A stretch of DNA of 40,322 nt from Desulfuromonadales bacterium (GTDB lineage: Bacteria > Desulfobacterota > Desulfuromonadia > Desulfuromonadales > JAHYIW01): contig JARGFI010000025.1 in NCBI GenBank assembly GCA_029210745.1, forward strand, positions 1 to 40,322, written 5' to 3'. Below are positions 16,083 through 25,655 of this stretch, piece after piece. Position numbers and translations under genes: made by a program. How positions within the stretch are numbered: the first letter of the stretch is position 1; each line of letters begins with the position of its first letter. The notes beneath the pieces were generated by a model that did no database searches, was not told the origin of the DNA, and was given only the letters and a program-made list of their open reading frames with translations.

Positions 16083-18443
16083 ATGCCGCAGTCCACAAGC
16101 TGGATCGGAACAATTCTTGAGAATTTGGGCCTGCTTCAGAATTATGCCACAGGTCCAAAATTCACTGAACGACAAGGTCGTGTGTTGCTGGTTTCGCGCA
16201 TGCGCTGGTTGCTGCTGCTGATGACCGGTTCTTACTGCGTGGTTGCTGCGGGTTGTTATCTGTTCAGCAGTTATGGATTCTTCCTTGACACATCTCAGCT
16301 GGTTATTCTCCTTGTCGCCGTTGCCGCGGTAATTTTATACAATCTGATTTACCAGTTCGGCTACGATAAGATCGTGCATCTGCCCTGTATCGATCCCCTG
16401 CAGATCGTTCTGGATCTCCTTTTTACAACCATTTTGATTCATTACAGTGGTGGGTCTGCAAGTTGGTTTTGGCCAGTCTATCTGGTGGTCACGATTGAAT
16501 CGGCGGTGGTCATCGAAAAACGCTCCGGTGTCTGGATTCTCGGGGCAGTTGGTGGTGCCATGTATGGGGCATTGTTGTTCGGGGAGGCGAGTGGCCTGCT
16601 GCGCAACCTGTCGATGCCGTTTGTTGATGCTACCCTGTACACCGATCATCTCTATCTGTTGCTGAAATGGTTTTGGGTCAGTCTGCTCAATGCTGCGGTG
16701 TCGATCGTAGCGGCGTTTCTCATGTCGATTATCCGTGAGGAAAATGCTGCCGCGATTCTCAACGAGAAACGACTTTTCGACTTCCTCGATCGGGCCAGTG
16801 ATCTGATTTTTCACTTTTCACCCGAAGGTAAGGTGCTGTATGCCAATCGTGCCTGGAGAAAAGTGCTTGGATTCGAGGAGGAGATCTGCGACATCAATCT
16901 GCTTGACATCGTACATGATGATTCACGGGACAAGTGTTTGCTCCATGTCCGCAAGGCTGTTGAGGGGGACTCGTTAAATACACTGGAGGGACGTTTTGTG
17001 GCCAGAGACGGGCGTTTAATCGATGTGGAAGGCAACCTGACCCGTAGTGTTCATAATCATGAGACGTCACTGTGGAGTGTTTGTCGTGATATTACTTCGC
17101 GCAAGTTTGCAGAACAACGCCTTTTTCATATCGCTCATCACGATGCCTTGACAGGGCTGCCGAATCGTCTTTACTTTCTTGACCAGTTGCGACAGGCGCG
17201 TCTGGTTGCAAAACGCTTCAGTCACCAGATTGTCATTCTGTTTCTCGATCTTGATCGATTCAAGATTATCAATGACACCCTGGGTCATGGTGTCGGTGAC
17301 CAGTTGCTTCAGGAGGTCGCTGCCAGGATCACGGCATCGGTGCGTGAGATCGATACGGTTGCGCGCCTCGGTGGTGATGAGTTTACCGTGATGTTAACCA
17401 ACATTAAAGATGACGGTGATATTGAAAAGGTTGCGCGAAAGATTCTCCAGGCGGTAGGTAAGTCGGTGGTGATCGAGGGGAATGAACTTTTTATCACCAC
17501 CAGTATCGGGGCCAGTGTCTATCCGCGAGATGGCGATGATCCAGCGACATTGGTCAAACATGCGGACATTGCGATGTATCAGGCCAAGCAGGACGGGCGG
17601 AACAATTGGGTCTATTTTGATCCGTCGATGAATCTTGATTCTGATCGGCGCCTGTCGTTGGAAACCGGAATGCGCAAGGCCCTTGAGCGTGATGAGTTTG
17701 AGCTCCACTATCAACCCACGGTTCATGCGGTGAGCGGAAAAATCACTGCCATAGAGGCGTTGGTGCGCTGGAACCATCCGTCGCTGGGGTTCCTTTATCC
17801 GCGTGAATTTATTGCCCTGGCGGAGGAAACCGGCCTGATTTTGCAAATTGGAGAATGGGTATTGCGGCGTGCCTGTGCACAGAATCGGGAGTGGCAGAAC
17901 AAGGGGATTGCACCGGTGCGGATGGCGGTCAACTTGTCCGGGCATCAATTGCAACAGACGGATATCGTGGCGCGAGTGAAAAAAATTCTCGCCGAGACCG
18001 AACTTGATCCTGAATATCTTGAACTGGAAGTGACCGAGACGGTCATTATGCAAAATCCCGATTTTACGGTCAAGGTCCTGGGGCAGTTGAGCGATCTCGG
18101 TATCCATCTGGCGATCGACGATTTTGGGACAGGGTATTCATCGCTGGCTCATCTCAAGCGTTTCCAGGTAAATACGCTAAAAATGGACAAATCGTTTGTG
18201 CGCGATCTGGAAATCAATTCGACCGATGCCGCGATCGCCACGGCAATCATTTCGATGGGGGCAAGCCTCAATCTTCAGATCACTGCCGAAGGGGTTGAAA
18301 CGGAGGGGCAGCTCTCGTTTCTCAAGGAACAGATGTGCGATGAAATTCAAGGATTCCTTTTCAGCGAAGCACTTTCGGCCAGTAGTGTTGAAAAGGTGTT
18401 GCGAGTCGGCAGGTTGGACACAAAACGTATCGTTGGTGATTAA
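16083..18443 (+). CDS. Membrane PAS-GGDEF-EAL c-di-GMP enzyme
   Basis: 786 aa from ATG 16083, which has GGAG 6 nt upstream; the ATG at 16071 overlaps that SD. N-terminal part has about six TM segments (about 35-220) without a known sensor signature. A PAS domain follows (about 232-350, FDFLDRASDLIFHFSPEGKV). GGDEF domain: GGDEF near 430 with an upstream RxxD inhibitory site (REID) five residues before. EAL domain (about 540-770): EALVRW near 557, the NLSGHQLQ segment, TETVIM, IDDFGTGYSSL, KMDKSFVRD and AEGVETEGQL, all key metal- and substrate-binding residues present. Both synthesis and hydrolysis of c-di-GMP are chemically possible. Its 3' end faces the GAF-GGDEF gene. Confidence 0.92.
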   Translation: MPQSTSWIGTILENLGLLQNYATGPKFTERQGRVLLVSRMRWLLLLMTGSYCVVAAGCYLFSSYGFFLDTSQLVILLVAVAAVILYNLIYQFGYDKIVHLPCIDPLQIVLDLLFTTILIHYSGGSASWFWPVYLVVTIESAVVIEKRSGVWILGAVGGAMYGALLFGEASGLLRNLSMPFVDATLYTDHLYLLLKWFWVSLLNAAVSIVAAFLMSIIREENAAAILNEKRLFDFLDRASDLIFHFSPEGKVLYANRAWRKVLGFEEEICDINLLDIVHDDSRDKCLLHVRKAVEGDSLNTLEGRFVARDGRLIDVEGNLTRSVHNHETSLWSVCRDITSRKFAEQRLFHIAHHDALTGLPNRLYFLDQLRQARLVAKRFSHQIVILFLDLDRFKIINDTLGHGVGDQLLQEVAARITASVREIDTVARLGGDEFTVMLTNIKDDGDIEKVARKILQAVGKSVVIEGNELFITTSIGASVYPRDGDDPATLVKHADIAMYQAKQDGRNNWVYFDPSMNLDSDRRLSLETGMRKALERDEFELHYQPTVHAVSGKITAIEALVRWNHPSLGFLYPREFIALAEETGLILQIGEWVLRRACAQNREWQNKGIAPVRMAVNLSGHQLQQTDIVARVKKILAETELDPEYLELEVTETVIMQNPDFTVKVLGQLSDLGIHLAIDDFGTGYSSLAHLKRFQVNTLKMDKSFVRDLEINSTDAAIATAIISMGASLNLQITAEGVETEGQLSFLKEQMCDEIQGFLFSEALSASSVEKVLRVGRLDTKRIVGD

Positions 18444-18505
18444 ACATGCCGGGCCGGGTGATGACTTTATCAAGAGACCGTCGCCGTGGTGGGCTCAGCC
18501 GCGCT

Positions 18506-19582
18506 TTATCGCGGTGTGCCGAGAATTCCTCCCTGGAGCATCTTGACATTGTTGCGACCGGCGGCCTTGACTTCGTACATCAGTGAATCAGCCAGTTTAA
18601 TCATTTCTTCGGTACTGCTGACGTCGTCGGGAAATGCCGCAACACCAAAGCTCCCGGTCATCGTGAGCACGGTGTCGTTGACAAGAAACTCGAAATTGCG
18701 CAGTTTTTCACACAGTTTGGTGGCGACAATAAATGCATCGTGTTTACTGGTCGACGGCAGAACGACGATAAATTCGTCGCCGCCGTAGCGAATGGGGTGA
18801 TCGGACAAGCGCAAGTTGTCTTTTAACAGCTGACCAATTTCGCTCAGCATGCGACTGCCGACCAGATGGCCGTAAGTGTCATTGACATTCTTGAAGTGGT
18901 CAAGATCGAAAAAGATCAGGGAGAGCTCGCCGCCGTAGCGTTCAGAGCGTTCAATTTCGTACTTAAGGATCCGATGCAGCTGGCGCGCGTTGAACAGTCC
19001 GGTCAGCTCGTCGGTGATCACCAGCTCGTTTATCTTTTCAAACAGGCGGGCGTTTTCGATAGCGATGGCGACGTAGTCGGCCACGGTGGTAATGATATTC
19101 AGATCGTTGTCGGAAAATCCCTCCTTATCAAGGGTGTTGATCATTTCGATGACCCCAAAAATTTGGTCGTGACTTTTAATCGGGACACAGATTATCGACG
19201 TGGTCCGGTGCTTGAAATCGCGGTCAATGCGTTCGCAAAAACGGGGTTCCTGAGCGACATCACTGATCAGCAACGGTTCGCCGTGTGCCACCACCCAGCC
19301 CGCGATCCCCTCTCCTTTCGACAGTCGTTCTCCCGGCGGGGGGGGCGTGCCCGGGCTGACCGCAATTTTAAAGATCAGATCGTCACTTCCCGCTTCCCTT
19401 AATAGCAGTGACCAGGTATCCGCTTTAAGCAGTTTTCCGGCCTCATTCAAAACGGTATTGAGGATTTCTTCCAGATCGAGCGATGAAGCCAGCGCCTTGC
19501 CGATATCAACCAGCAATCCCAATTCTTCATTGCGCCGACTGAGGGTTGAAACCAGACTGTTTTCGTCCGCTGTTTGTGTCAA
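18506..19582 (-). CDS. GAF-domain diguanylate cyclase
   Basis: 358 aa from TTG 19582, which has GGAG 8 nt upstream; the longest frame starts at TTG 19636 with no SD. A GAF domain spans about 25-180 (LVDIGKALASSLDLEEILN, then GIAGWVVAHGEPLLISDV), then a GGDEF domain (about 190-350) with ELTGLFNARQ, FFDLDHFKNVND and GGDEF at 267-271 preceded at five residues by the RxxD product-inhibition site (RLSD). A soluble cytoplasmic synthase of c-di-GMP responding to a small-molecule or redox signal through GAF. Stops about 60 nt from the converging GGDEF-EAL gene. The start is uncertain. Confidence 0.88.
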   Translation of the reverse strand: MTQTADENSLVSTLSRRNEELGLLVDIGKALASSLDLEEILNTVLNEAGKLLKADTWSLLLREAGSDDLIFKIAVSPGTPPPPGERLSKGEGIAGWVVAHGEPLLISDVAQEPRFCERIDRDFKHRTTSIICVPIKSHDQIFGVIEMINTLDKEGFSDNDLNIITTVADYVAIAIENARLFEKINELVITDELTGLFNARQLHRILKYEIERSERYGGELSLIFFDLDHFKNVNDTYGHLVGSRMLSEIGQLLKDNLRLSDHPIRYGGDEFIVVLPSTSKHDAFIVATKLCEKLRNFEFLVNDTVLTMTGSFGVAAFPDDVSSTEEMIKLADSLMYEVKAAGRNNVKMLQGGILGTPR

Positions 19583-19681
19583 GGCGAGTGCTCCGGTCTG
19601 CCGTGTGAGGAGAAGATGCTTGCCTCTTAAGGGCAATCATAGCGATAATAGCAATGCAAGTAAGTCTGAATTGGAGGTAGT

Positions 19682-20470
19682 ATGGCAAAAATATGGTTGT
19701 CTGTAAATCCCCTGACGCGCTTTTCCAACGGTTTTTTTGCACCTTTTCGCGCCGGGAAGTTCCTCATCAGTCGCCCACGGCTCTATCCTTACATCATTAT
19801 CCCGCTGATTATTAATGTCCTGGTGTTTTCGCTGACGGTTTATCTGGGCTTTAATTTTTTCAATGATACGGTCGTCGAGCTGATTCCGCGTGGAGATGCC
19901 TGGTACTGGGCAGCCCTCTCGTATTTTCTCTGGACGTGTGCGGTGCTGCTGACGGCGGTGCTGGTTTTCTTTTTGTTTAGCATCGTTGGCAATCTGATCG
20001 CCGCTCCTTTCAATGATATTCTTTCTGAAAAAACCGAAGCAGTGTTACGCGGCACAGGGTCTGATGATCCCTGGTCGTGGCGGGGGTTTGTTCATGACGT
20101 GCGCCGGACAGTCGGTGATGAGCTGAAAAAATTGGGTATTTTTATTGCGGCAATGGGGGTGATCCTGTTGCTCAACCTGATCCCGCTTGCCGGTTCTGTG
20201 CTCTATGCTGTCTTGTCGCTGTTGTTGACACTTTTTTTTCTGGCGCTCGAATACACCGGGTTTGTCTTCAGTCGCAAGCGGCTGGGCTTTGCGGTGCAAC
20301 GTCAGTATCTATTATCACGCAAGGCCTTGATGGGAGGTTTCTCTGTCGGCGTACTGGTGTTACTGACTATCCCGCTCCTGCAATTCTTTTGTATCCCGGT
20401 TGCGGTGGTCGCTGCGACCCGACTCTATTGCGCCGAAGATCCGGAGATAACCGCGGGAGACGTTTTATGA
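19682..20470 (+). CDS. EI24/CysZ-family membrane protein
   Basis: 262 aa. GGAGGTAGT precedes the ATG. After a PFRAGKFLISRPRLYPYIIIP entry region there are TM segments at about 38-60, 82-108, 150-200 (two) and 220-245, with the FSIVGNLIAAPFNDILSEK motif (about 100-120) characteristic of EI24/CysZ proteins. CysZ imports sulfate in Enterobacteria; members elsewhere have no proven substrate. Its TGA overlaps the ATG of the next gene (ATGA), so the two are translationally coupled. Confidence 0.85.
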   Translation: MAKIWLSVNPLTRFSNGFFAPFRAGKFLISRPRLYPYIIIPLIINVLVFSLTVYLGFNFFNDTVVELIPRGDAWYWAALSYFLWTCAVLLTAVLVFFLFSIVGNLIAAPFNDILSEKTEAVLRGTGSDDPWSWRGFVHDVRRTVGDELKKLGIFIAAMGVILLLNLIPLAGSVLYAVLSLLLTLFFLALEYTGFVFSRKRLGFAVQRQYLLSRKALMGGFSVGVLVLLTIPLLQFFCIPVAVVAATRLYCAEDPEITAGDVL

Positions 20471-21681
20471 TGTTGATTCTGGTCCGCGGCCTGTGCCTTT
20501 TTTGTCTTCTGGCTGGTCTTCCGCTGGCGGGGATGGCGGTTGTGAAACACCCCGATGCTCCGGGGTTATTCCGGCTTGAAACCGCCGTCCGGGAACAGCC
20601 ACAAAATATCGAACTACGCGAACAGTTGCGCGAAACGTTGCTTGTTGCGGGGACCGAACGGCTTAAGGAGCGAGATTATCGAGGAGCGCTGGCTCTTTTT
20701 GATAAAGGCACAGAGCTGGCGCCGGAGGATAGTCGTTTCTACCTCTACCGGGGCGTTTCCTGGTATCACCTTGGCCATCATGATAATGCGGAAGATGCGC
20801 TGAAGACGGCTCGAAGGTTGGGGGACAATTCTGTCCTGTCGCTGATCGTGCTCGGGGAGGTTTATTATGCCACGGGGCGACTTTATGAGGCACAACAGAT
20901 TATGACCGAAGCTGTTGAGCAGAACCCCGCGGAGAACAATGCTCGGAAGTTGCTGGCTAAAGTGCAGCGCGACATCGATGCCGAGCAAAAAATGACGACC
21001 GATTACGGCGCACATTTTCTGATTACCTATGATGACGGAGTCCATGGAGTCGTTGGTGACAAGGTCCTTGACGTTCTGGAAGGGGCGTACGACACGCTTG
21101 GCTACGTGTTTGACTTTTACCCGGAAACGTCGGTAAACGTGTTGCTTTACAAGCGGCTGGATTTCTTTGATCTGACCGGTTCGCCGGATTGGTCAGGCGG
21201 CCTTTATGACGGGAAAATCCGTGTTCCGGTTGGCGGCGTTGACCAGATGACGCCGAAGATGCAGGGGGTGCTCTATCATGAATATTGTCATGTCGTGATC
21301 CGCTATCTGACTCGGGGGCGTTGTCCGACATGGCTGAACGAAGGGTTGGCTGTATGGGCGGAACGGCAGCGCTATAAACAGCCGTTGAGCACTTTGCAAA
21401 AGGCGGTTGAGAACGGAACGCTGTTGTCGTTTGAACAGTTGGAAAAACCTTTTACCACTTTACCAGAGGGGCAGATCCTGCTGGCTTACGAACAGAGTGG
21501 GTCGCTTGTCGATTTTTTATTGCGGCGGTTTGAGTGGTTTGAAATGCAGCGCTTGCTGAAAAAGGTGGGGGGCGGTGTCGATGGAGTGGCTGCGGTTACC
21601 GCCGTTTATGAGAAGTACGGACTCGACTTCGATACGTTGCTGCGTGAATGGCGGGCCGAGCTTGTGGCAGGGATTTTTTGA
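20467..21681 (+). CDS. TPR protein with gluzincin (peptidase MA-like) domain
   Basis: 404 aa from ATG 20467, overlapping the preceding stop by 4 nt. A signal peptide (about 1-24) precedes TPR repeats (about 40-165; KERDYRGALALFDKGTELAP and YYATGRLYEAQQIM). The C-terminal domain (about 175-404) contains HEYCH at 271-275 and WLNEGLAVWAE with E292, the HExxH plus NExxA pattern of gluzincin metallopeptidases (peptidase MA-like family). A periplasmic zinc peptidase is inferred; the TPRs may present a protein partner. Coupled to the EI24 gene. Confidence 0.83.
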   Translation: MMLILVRGLCLFCLLAGLPLAGMAVVKHPDAPGLFRLETAVREQPQNIELREQLRETLLVAGTERLKERDYRGALALFDKGTELAPEDSRFYLYRGVSWYHLGHHDNAEDALKTARRLGDNSVLSLIVLGEVYYATGRLYEAQQIMTEAVEQNPAENNARKLLAKVQRDIDAEQKMTTDYGAHFLITYDDGVHGVVGDKVLDVLEGAYDTLGYVFDFYPETSVNVLLYKRLDFFDLTGSPDWSGGLYDGKIRVPVGGVDQMTPKMQGVLYHEYCHVVIRYLTRGRCPTWLNEGLAVWAERQRYKQPLSTLQKAVENGTLLSFEQLEKPFTTLPEGQILLAYEQSGSLVDFLLRRFEWFEMQRLLKKVGGGVDGVAAVTAVYEKYGLDFDTLLREWRAELVAGIF

Positions 21682-21740
21682 CGGTTTACAGGCCATGGCC
21701 GAGGTTGTTTTTTTGTGGCGGATGGCGCGTTTAAAAAAAC

Positions 21741-21769
21741 TTGTTTTTCACTATTTTTCATGGTATTTA
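21741..21769 (+). promoter_or_regulatory. Candidate promoter of tRNA-Pro/Arg
   Basis: TTGTTT at 21741-21746, a 17-nt spacer, TATTTA at 21764-21769; predicted start about 25 nt before tRNA-Pro. Confidence 0.4.
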
Positions 21770-21800
21770 TTGCGACCCAAACTCAGGATGGAGATACAAT

Positions 21801-21877
21801 CGGGGAGTAGCGCAGCCTGGTAGCGCACCTGCCTTGGGAGCAGGGGGTCGCAGGTTCAAATCCTGTCTCCCCGACCA
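21801..21877 (+). tRNA. tRNA-Pro (TGG)
   Basis: 77 nt with the CCA encoded. Acceptor CGGGGAG/CTCCCCG, anticodon loop CTTGGGA reading TGG, T-loop GGTTCAAATCC. Only 3 nt separate it from tRNA-Arg. Confidence 0.96.
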
Positions 21878-21880
21878 TAC

Positions 21881-21957
21881 GCGCCAGTAGCTCAGCTGGA
21901 TAGAGCAACGGCCTTCTAAGCCGTGGGCCGAGGGTTCAAGTCCTTCCTGGCGCGCCA
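21881..21957 (+). tRNA. tRNA-Arg (TCT)
   Basis: 77 nt, CCA encoded. Acceptor GCGCCAG/CTGGCGC; anticodon loop CTTCTAA gives TCT. A hairpin without a strong T run (CACC, TTTCA, TGAAA, GGTG at about 21962-21983) follows. Confidence 0.96.
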
Positions 21958-22002
21958 TTTTCACCTGTTTCAGTATGAAAGGTGCCGGGTGCGGTTTTAC
22001 CG

Positions 22003-22031
22003 TTGACAATGTGGTGCCCTTTGGTTAGTAT
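22003..22031 (+). promoter_or_regulatory. Strong promoter of tRNA-His
   Basis: TTGACA at 22003-22008, a 17-nt spacer and TAGTAT at 22026-22031. Start would fall about 10 nt before the tRNA. Confidence 0.7.
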
Positions 22032-22048
22032 CCTGACTTCAATTTTGC

Positions 22049-22125
22049 GGTGAGTGTAGCTCAGTTGGCAGAGCCCCGGATTGTGGTTCCGGTTGTCGTG
22101 GGTTCGAGCCCCATCACTCACCCCA
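22049..22125 (+). tRNA. tRNA-His (GTG)
   Basis: Acceptor GTGAGTG (22050-22056) pairs with CACTCAC (22115-22121), with the extra G-1 at 22049 opposite C73 as expected for tRNA-His. Anticodon loop TTGTGGT gives GTG; CCA encoded. Confidence 0.95.
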
Positions 22126-22138
22126 ATTGATTCTTCTG

Positions 22139-22210
22139 GCCCGTCTTTCCCCGAGCGATTGTAGCGGCAATGCCGTGGATAAGTCGAAGGAAAGTCGGGC
22201 TTTGTTGTTT
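22139..22210 (+). terminator. Terminator after tRNA-His
   Basis: GCCCGTCTTTCC (22139-22150) pairs with GGAAAGTCGGGC (22189-22200), one mismatch, enclosing a smaller GGCA/TGCC hairpin, followed by TTTGTTGTTT. Confidence 0.6.
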
Positions 22211-22234
22211 ATTGAATTTTTGGCGTGATAAAAT
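22205..22234 (+). promoter_or_regulatory. Candidate promoter of tRNA-Leu and tig
   Basis: TTGTTT at 22205-22210, an 18-nt spacer, TAAAAT at 22229-22234. It lies directly after the terminator of tRNA-His, so tRNA-Leu and probably the tig operon start here. Confidence 0.4.
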
Positions 22235-22252
22235 TTTACCGGTGTGTCTAAT

Positions 22253-22335
22253 GCGAGAGTGGCGGAATTGGCAGACGCACTGGATTTAGGATCCAGCGGG
22301 TAACCGTGGGGGTTCGAGTCCCCCCTCTCGCACCA
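22253..22335 (+). tRNA. tRNA-Leu (TAG)
   Basis: 83 nt class II tRNA with long variable arm. Acceptor GCGAGAG/CTCTCGC; anticodon loop TTTAGGA gives TAG; CCA encoded. It ends 87 nt before tig, so the tRNA may be processed from the tig transcript. Confidence 0.95.
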
Positions 22336-22422
22336 GCAAAATATTCCCGCGACCCCGGTGGCCGCGGTCTTTCATTTTGGGACGAACGCAGGATAATTGA
22401 AGAGAAAAGAGGTCATGCAACA

Positions 22423-23745
22423 ATGAATGTTACGATTGAAGATATCAGCAGTGTCAAAAAGAAGTTGTCTTTTGAGGTGCCCACTGAGCAGGTTGATGCC
22501 GCAATTGAAAAAGCGTATCAGAAAATTGCCAAAAAAGCCAAAGTGAAAGGGTTTCGACCAGGGAAGGTGCCGCGCCGTGTGCTGGAAAATAACTATGCGG
22601 CGCAGGCTCAGTCGGATGCTTTTCAACAGTTGATAAATGAGTCTTATCCCCAGGCATTGGTTGACAAAGCGGTCTTTGCGGTGTCCGATCCGCAGATTAC
22701 CGAAAGTTCAACAGTTGCGTCGGGCCAGGCGTTTACCTACGTTGCCGAGGTCGAGATCAAACCGGAAGTTGAAGCCAGGGACTATGTCGGCTTTGAGCTG
22801 GAAAAGGAAGTTTACGTTGGTGATGACCAGGCGGTTGACTCGCGTCTGGAGGAAATGCTCGAATCACGTGCAACGATGGAGCCAACAACCCGGAAGAAAG
22901 CACGCCAGGGTGATTTTGTGGTCATTGATTTCGCCGGGTCGATCGATGGTGCCCCTTTCGCTGGTGGCTCGGCAACCGGTCACCAGCTGGAACTTGGTTC
23001 GAATATCTTCATTCCCGGTTTTGAAGAGCAGATTGAGGGCATGAAGCGTGATGAAGAGCGTAATGTTGAGGTGACTTTTCCGGAAGAATACGGAAATAAA
23101 GAGCTGGCGGGTAAAGCTGCGATCTTTAAAGTGACTATGCAGGAGATTAATGAAAAGGTCGTGCCGAAACTTGACGATAAGTTTGCTCAAGGTTTCGGCA
23201 TGGAGACGGTTGAAGCATTGCGGCAGCAGTTGACACAAATCTACTCAGCGCAAGAAGTTGATCGGATTAACAGTGAATTACGCGAGAGAATGATGGCGAA
23301 GCTGGTCGAGCGGAACAATATCGAAGTTCCTGCCGCGATGGTCGACTCGCAGCTGGACTACATGCTTGACAACACCCGCAATCGTATGAAACAGCAGGGC
23401 ATGTCTCTGGAAATGCTTGGCATGAGCGACGCGTCGTTCCGCCAGATGTATCGTGACGCAGCAGTCAAGCAGGTGCAGGGCAGTTTGCTGTTGGAGGCCG
23501 TTGTTCGTCAGGAAAAAATCGAGGTCGTTGATGGCGATTTTGATGAAAAACTGGCAAAAGTCGCTGAAATGGCCGGTGCGCCGCTTGATGTGGTTAAAAA
23601 GCACTACGCAAGCGCCGAGGCGCGTCGTGGCCTGAGTGCGCAGATCGCTGAAGAAAAAGCCATTGAGCTGATTCTGGAAAAGGCGCACATCAAGGAAGTA
23701 ACGAAGGACGAATTGGCCGCCAAGCAGGATGCCATTAAGGAGTAA
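22423..23745 (+). CDS. tig: Trigger factor (ribosome-bound chaperone)
   Basis: 440 aa from ATG 22423 ([15 protein letters not shown]); AGAGG lies 10 nt upstream, and upstream in-frame codons run into tRNA-Leu. The ribosome-binding N domain contains the signature GFRPGKVPR (residues about 43-51, near-canonical). The FKBP-type PPIase domain (about 150-245, [17 protein letters not shown] and [12 protein letters not shown]) and the helical C domain follow. It holds nascent chains at the ribosome exit and isomerises prolines. First gene of tig-clpP-clpX-lon, a proteostasis operon. Confidence 0.97.
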   Translation: MNVTIEDISSVKKKLSFEVPTEQVDAAIEKAYQKIAKKAKVKGFRPGKVPRRVLENNYAAQAQSDAFQQLINESYPQALVDKAVFAVSDPQITESSTVASGQAFTYVAEVEIKPEVEARDYVGFELEKEVYVGDDQAVDSRLEEMLESRATMEPTTRKKARQGDFVVIDFAGSIDGAPFAGGSATGHQLELGSNIFIPGFEEQIEGMKRDEERNVEVTFPEEYGNKELAGKAAIFKVTMQEINEKVVPKLDDKFAQGFGMETVEALRQQLTQIYSAQEVDRINSELRERMMAKLVERNNIEVPAAMVDSQLDYMLDNTRNRMKQQGMSLEMLGMSDASFRQMYRDAAVKQVQGSLLLEAVVRQEKIEVVDGDFDEKLAKVAEMAGAPLDVVKKHYASAEARRGLSAQIAEEKAIELILEKAHIKEVTKDELAAKQDAIKE

Positions 23746-23749
23746 CACC

Positions 23750-24352
23750 ATGCACCTGATCCCGATGGTTGTGGAGCAAACTGGCCGGGGCGAGCGGTCG
23801 TACGATATTTATTCGCGCCTGCTGAAAGACCGGATTGTTTTCTTAGGTGGCGCAATCGACGATTCCCTCTCCAATTTGATCATTGCCCAATTGCTCTTTC
23901 TTGAGTCAGAAGATACGGACAAGGATATTCACCTCTACATTAATTCCCCCGGAGGGATCGTTACTTCCGGGATGGCCATCTACGATACTATGCAGTATCT
24001 GCGGACGCCGGTATCGACGATCTGTGTCGGACAAGCGGCAAGCATGGGGGCGGTTCTGCTTGCCGCCGGAGCGGTCGGGAAACGTTTTGCCCTGCCGCAC
24101 GCCCGGATCATGATCCACCAGCCGCTCGGCGGGTTTCAGGGGCAGGCGACGGATATCAGTATTCATGCTCAGGAAATATTACGGATGCGTGAAACGCTCA
24201 ATGGCGTCCTCGCCGATCACACCGGGCAGCCGATCGAAAAAATTTCCGCTGACACGGAACGCGATTTTTTCATGAGTAGTGCCGCGGCAAGAGATTATGG
24301 TATCATTGACCAGATCGTTGCCAACAAAACATCTGCGAAAAAACAGGAGTAG
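23750..24352 (+). CDS. clpP: ATP-dependent Clp protease proteolytic subunit
   Basis: 200 aa from ATG 23750 (AAGGAG 7 nt upstream, 4 nt after the tig stop). Catalytic triad S98 (GQAASMGA), H123 (MIHQP) and D172 (ERDFFMS) all present. It assembles into the double-heptamer barrel fed by ClpX, encoded next. Confidence 0.97.
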   Translation: MHLIPMVVEQTGRGERSYDIYSRLLKDRIVFLGGAIDDSLSNLIIAQLLFLESEDTDKDIHLYINSPGGIVTSGMAIYDTMQYLRTPVSTICVGQAASMGAVLLAAGAVGKRFALPHARIMIHQPLGGFQGQATDISIHAQEILRMRETLNGVLADHTGQPIEKISADTERDFFMSSAAARDYGIIDQIVANKTSAKKQE

Positions 24353-24358
24353 AGTCGC

Positions 24359-25606
24359 GTGAGTCGTGATGAAAGTCGTTCGGATCAATTAACGTGTTCT
24401 TTTTGCGGGAAATCGCAGGAAGATGTCAAAAAACTGATAGCGGGACCTTCGGTCTATATCTGCGACGAGTGTATTGATCTGTGCAAAGATATTATCGCCG
24501 AGGAAAGCAAGCTCGACGAAAGTGCCACCGAAAAAGAGTCCCTGCCGAAACCTGTGGAAATCAGGGAGACGCTTGATGAGTATGTGATCGGACAGGACTG
24601 GGCGAAAAAGGTTCTTTCCGTTGCGGTTTATAATCATTATAAACGCATCAATTACTCTGCGAAAAGTGGTGACGTTGAAATTCAGAAGAGTAATATTCTG
24701 CTCCTCGGTCCGACCGGCAGCGGCAAAACATTGTTGGCGCAAACTTTGGCAAAAGTCCTTGATGTTCCGTTCGCAATTGCTGACGCGACCAATCTGACTG
24801 AAGCCGGGTATGTCGGGGAAGACGTTGAAAATATCATTCTCAATCTGCTTCAGGCCGCTGACTATGATCTGGAGCGGGCGCAACGCGGCATTATTTATAT
24901 CGATGAGGTCGATAAGATTGCGCGCAAGACCGACTCGCCGTCGATCACCCGTGATGTATCTGGAGAAGGTGTTCAGCAGGCATTATTGAAGATTATTGAG
25001 GGCACGACCGCCAGCGTTCCGCCGAAAGGAGGGCGCAAGCATCCGCAACAGGAGTTTCTTAAAGTCGATACCACCAATATCCTCTTTATCTGCGGCGGCG
25101 CTTTCTCCGGCCTGGAGACGGTCATCTCGCAACGGACCGGCAACAAGAGTATGGGCTTCGGTGCCGAGGTCAAGTTGAGCGGTGATCGTCCGATTGGCGA
25201 TGTTCTCAAGGAACTTGAACCCGCCGATCTTCTCAAGTATGGATTGATTCCGGAATTTATTGGCCGTCTGCCGGTGGTGGCGACCCTTGGTGAACTTGAC
25301 GAAGAGTCTCTGATCGAAATTCTCAAAGAGCCGAAAAACGCTCTCGTCAAGCAATATCAACGCCTGTTTGAATTGGAAAAAGTGACTCTGAAATTCACTG
25401 ACAGTGCTTTGGTCGCGGTTGCCAGGGAAGCTCTCAAGCGCAAAACCGGCGCGCGTGGTCTGCGTTCGATTCTGGAGAACGCCATGCTTGATATCATGTA
25501 CGAAATCCCTTCTCAGGATCGAGTCAAGGAGGTCGTGATCAACGAGGAAGTGATCTTGCGTAAAGCTCGTCCGATCATCGTTCACGACTGCGCCGAATCA
25601 GCCTGA
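24359..25606 (+). CDS. clpX: ClpX, unfoldase of ClpXP
   Basis: 415 aa from GTG 24359, with GGAG 9 nt upstream and only 6 nt after clpP. N-terminal C4 zinc domain (CSFCGK, then CDECIDLC), AAA+ core with Walker A GPTGSGKT (about residues 118-125), Walker [11 protein letters not shown], and the [18 protein letters not shown]-terminal helix. It unfolds tagged substrates and threads them into ClpP. Confidence 0.97.
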   Translation: MSRDESRSDQLTCSFCGKSQEDVKKLIAGPSVYICDECIDLCKDIIAEESKLDESATEKESLPKPVEIRETLDEYVIGQDWAKKVLSVAVYNHYKRINYSAKSGDVEIQKSNILLLGPTGSGKTLLAQTLAKVLDVPFAIADATNLTEAGYVGEDVENIILNLLQAADYDLERAQRGIIYIDEVDKIARKTDSPSITRDVSGEGVQQALLKIIEGTTASVPPKGGRKHPQQEFLKVDTTNILFICGGAFSGLETVISQRTGNKSMGFGAEVKLSGDRPIGDVLKELEPADLLKYGLIPEFIGRLPVVATLGELDEESLIEILKEPKNALVKQYQRLFELEKVTLKFTDSALVAVAREALKRKTGARGLRSILENAMLDIMYEIPSQDRVKEVVINEEVILRKARPIIVHDCAESA

Positions 25607-25655
25607 TCCTGCGAAGCGGCGCACGCGCTCCGTTTCTCTGTAAGGAGTACACCGT

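Noticed and set aside
22306-22422. Upstream extension of tig into tRNA-Leu
   Set aside because: The extra codons are the tRNA 3' part; the family starts at [10 protein letters not shown] with an SD upstream of ATG 22423.
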